A stretch of 7,411 nt of DNA from Bacillota bacterium (lineage in GTDB: Bacteria > Bacillota_I > Bacilli_A > RFN20 > CAG-826), in the NCBI GenBank assembly GCA_023396795.1, contig JAEWUY010000008.1, positions 1 through 7,411 of the forward strand, written 5' to 3'. Positions within the stretch are counted from its first letter, which is position 1; every line of letters begins with the position of its first letter. Position numbers and translations under genes: made by a program. Below are positions 6,364 to 7,411 of this stretch, piece by piece. A model generated the notes under the pieces. The model did no database searches. It worked only from the letters and a program-made list of their open reading frames with translations, and was not told the DNA's origin.

Positions 6364-7411
6364 AAAGAAACCTCAGGACCATCAGTGCTGTTTTATTGGC
6401 CATCGTTTTGGCGAGTTGTAATGGCAACACTGACGATATCGTAGATGTTGCCAACGGCTCAATGACCGAATGGGAAATGGTCAGCGTCGCCAACTACATG
6501 CTTAATTACACTAAGCAAACCTTTACTATTGATGACTTTGATGGTAACGGCAATAACCTTTTATATACTCAACAAGAAATTGAGCTTCCCGCCTTTTTGG
6601 TTCCCCCAGAAGCAAATCCAATTCGCGAAAACTATAATTTCACAGGTTGGTATTCCACAAGCGAATGCACTGAACTTTGGGACTTTGCTAATGACCAAAC
6701 AACGCGGAGCATATTTTTGTATGCGGGATGGGAACTTACGGGCGAGGATACTTATGTGGAACCGACTTATGTGCCAATTGAAAATATCGATGATGAGCTT
6801 ACTACTAATTTAACAATTACTGGAATTCTTGGCGTTCCTTTATCTTTTGGAACGGCAAATTTGACACGGGGTGGCTTGCTGCGTTTACAAAATTCGCCAA
6901 GTGATGTCCGCTTTGCCCTAAATTACGTTCGCAAATCACAGACATCAATCACAAGTGCTATTTATGATGAAGCAAACCACAAAATCACCGTTACATCCCT
7001 TAATGGCGAAAACCAAGAAGTTGTGGAAGTAAATATCGCTGACAATAGCGCTGCCTATCAACTTGCAAATTCTAATTACGAAGCCAAAGCTACAAACTAT
7101 GAAGTTGCAGACAGCGACTCAGAAAACCATCATATCGTTTTAGCAGGTTCTTCGTCGTTTGAGTTCTGGCTTAATTATGAAGCCGATTTAGCTCCGATTG
7201 TCGCTTACAATCACGGCATCGGTGGCACGACCGCTCAAGACTGGACGTCATCCTTATTAGAACGTCTCGTCATCCCTTATACCCCTAAAGCAGTTGTTTA
7301 TTATGTTGGTATTAATAATCTAATTAATACGAGTCAGGATAACGCGACTACTATCGCGGCGATTCAAGCTTTGATGGAAGCAACTCACGATCGTTTACCA
7401 AATACCCATGT
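6360..7411 (+). CDS. Lipoprotein SGNH/GDSL-type esterase with an N-terminal Listeria-Bacteroides (InlB-type) repeat, C-terminus missing
   Basis: The frame is open from the ATG to the window edge (350 codons, no stop). Signal peptide and lipobox VLASC place the lipid Cys at 20. Residues about 53-124 fit one Listeria-Bacteroides (Flg_new/InlB B-type) repeat: NYNFTGWYS (91-99), then a Cys/Trp-containing turn with LWDF, ending FLYAGW at 124. Residues about 150-235 are a beta-rich stretch I do not recognise. From about 258 an SGNH hydrolase begins. Block I is VLAGSSSFEFW, with S265 the likely nucleophile at the GDS position. Block II is NHGIGGTT (284-291) with the oxyanion Gly. Block III is YVGINNL, with N319 the likely oxyanion Asn. 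The D-x-x-H block with the catalytic His should lie past the edge. Such enzymes remove acyl groups, often acetyl, from carbohydrates. As a surface lipoprotein in this operon it probably de-esterifies the polysaccharide or its fragments. The Ser is present, so the captured part looks active. Confidence 0.8.
   Translation, partial: MKRNLRTISAVLLAIVLASCNGNTDDIVDVANGSMTEWEMVSVANYMLNYTKQTFTIDDFDGNGNNLLYTQQEIELPAFLVPPEANPIRENYNFTGWYSTSECTELWDFANDQTTRSIFLYAGWELTGEDTYVEPTYVPIENIDDELTTNLTITGILGVPLSFGTANLTRGGLLRLQNSPSDVRFALNYVRKSQTSITSAIYDEANHKITVTSLNGENQEVVEVNIADNSAAYQLANSNYEAKATNYEVADSDSENHHIVLAGSSSFEFWLNYEADLAPIVAYNHGIGGTTAQDWTSSLLERLVIPYTPKAVVYYVGINNLINTSQDNATTIAAIQALMEATHDRLPNTH

Noticed and set aside
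6529..6813. A 94-codon plus-strand frame near the right end
   Set aside because: It lies in another frame inside the esterase gene, whose own frame carries a signal peptide, lipobox, InlB-type repeat and SGNH motifs.
1..7411. CRISPR arrays, tRNA/rRNA genes, insertion sequences, terminators or catabolite-repression sites
   Set aside because: No regularly spaced repeats, terminal inverted repeats, transposase, RNA-gene sequence or convincing palindromic operator was seen. The DNA is almost entirely coding.

Overview
The window is one stretch of co-directional (+ strand) genes that looks like part of a glycan-utilisation operon. It holds five genes: an ABC-transporter sugar-binding protein missing its N-terminus, a lipoprotein glycoside hydrolase with a TIM-barrel fold (clan GH-A type), a large lipoprotein built from an Ig/FnIII-like domain plus four jelly-roll-like putative carbohydrate-binding modules, a cytoplasmic GH130-type enzyme, and a lipoprotein SGNH/GDSL esterase that runs off the right edge. 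The intergenic gaps are 2, 1 and 9 bases, and the last pair overlaps by 4 bases. Coding covers essentially the whole window. I see no RNA gene, mobile element, CRISPR array, promoter or terminator.

Organism: the DNA is moderately AT-rich. Three of the four junctions carry clear Shine-Dalgarno sequences (GGAGG type), and three proteins have lipoprotein signal peptides ending in Ser-Cys. TGA is used as a stop (end of the GH130 gene), so the genetic code is standard. Strong Shine-Dalgarno use argues against Bacteroidota. A low-GC Bacillota/Mycoplasmatota-type bacterium (Erysipelotrichia-, RF39- or Acholeplasma-like) fits best, but this is inference.

How the genes probably work together (inference): the four-module lipoprotein holds polysaccharide at the cell surface. 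The GH-A lipoprotein cuts it and the SGNH lipoprotein removes ester groups such as acetyl. The solute-binding protein hands oligosaccharides to an ABC importer whose permeases are not in the window. The GH130 enzyme, which has no export signal, then breaks down beta-mannosides inside the cell, probably by phosphorolysis. All characterised GH130 enzymes act on beta-mannosides, so beta-mannan, glucomannan or another beta-mannose-containing glycan is the leading substrate guess. The gene classes resemble those of known Firmicutes beta-mannan loci (GH130, acetyl esterase, ABC binding protein), but the GH-A enzyme and the modular binding protein are not family members I can place.
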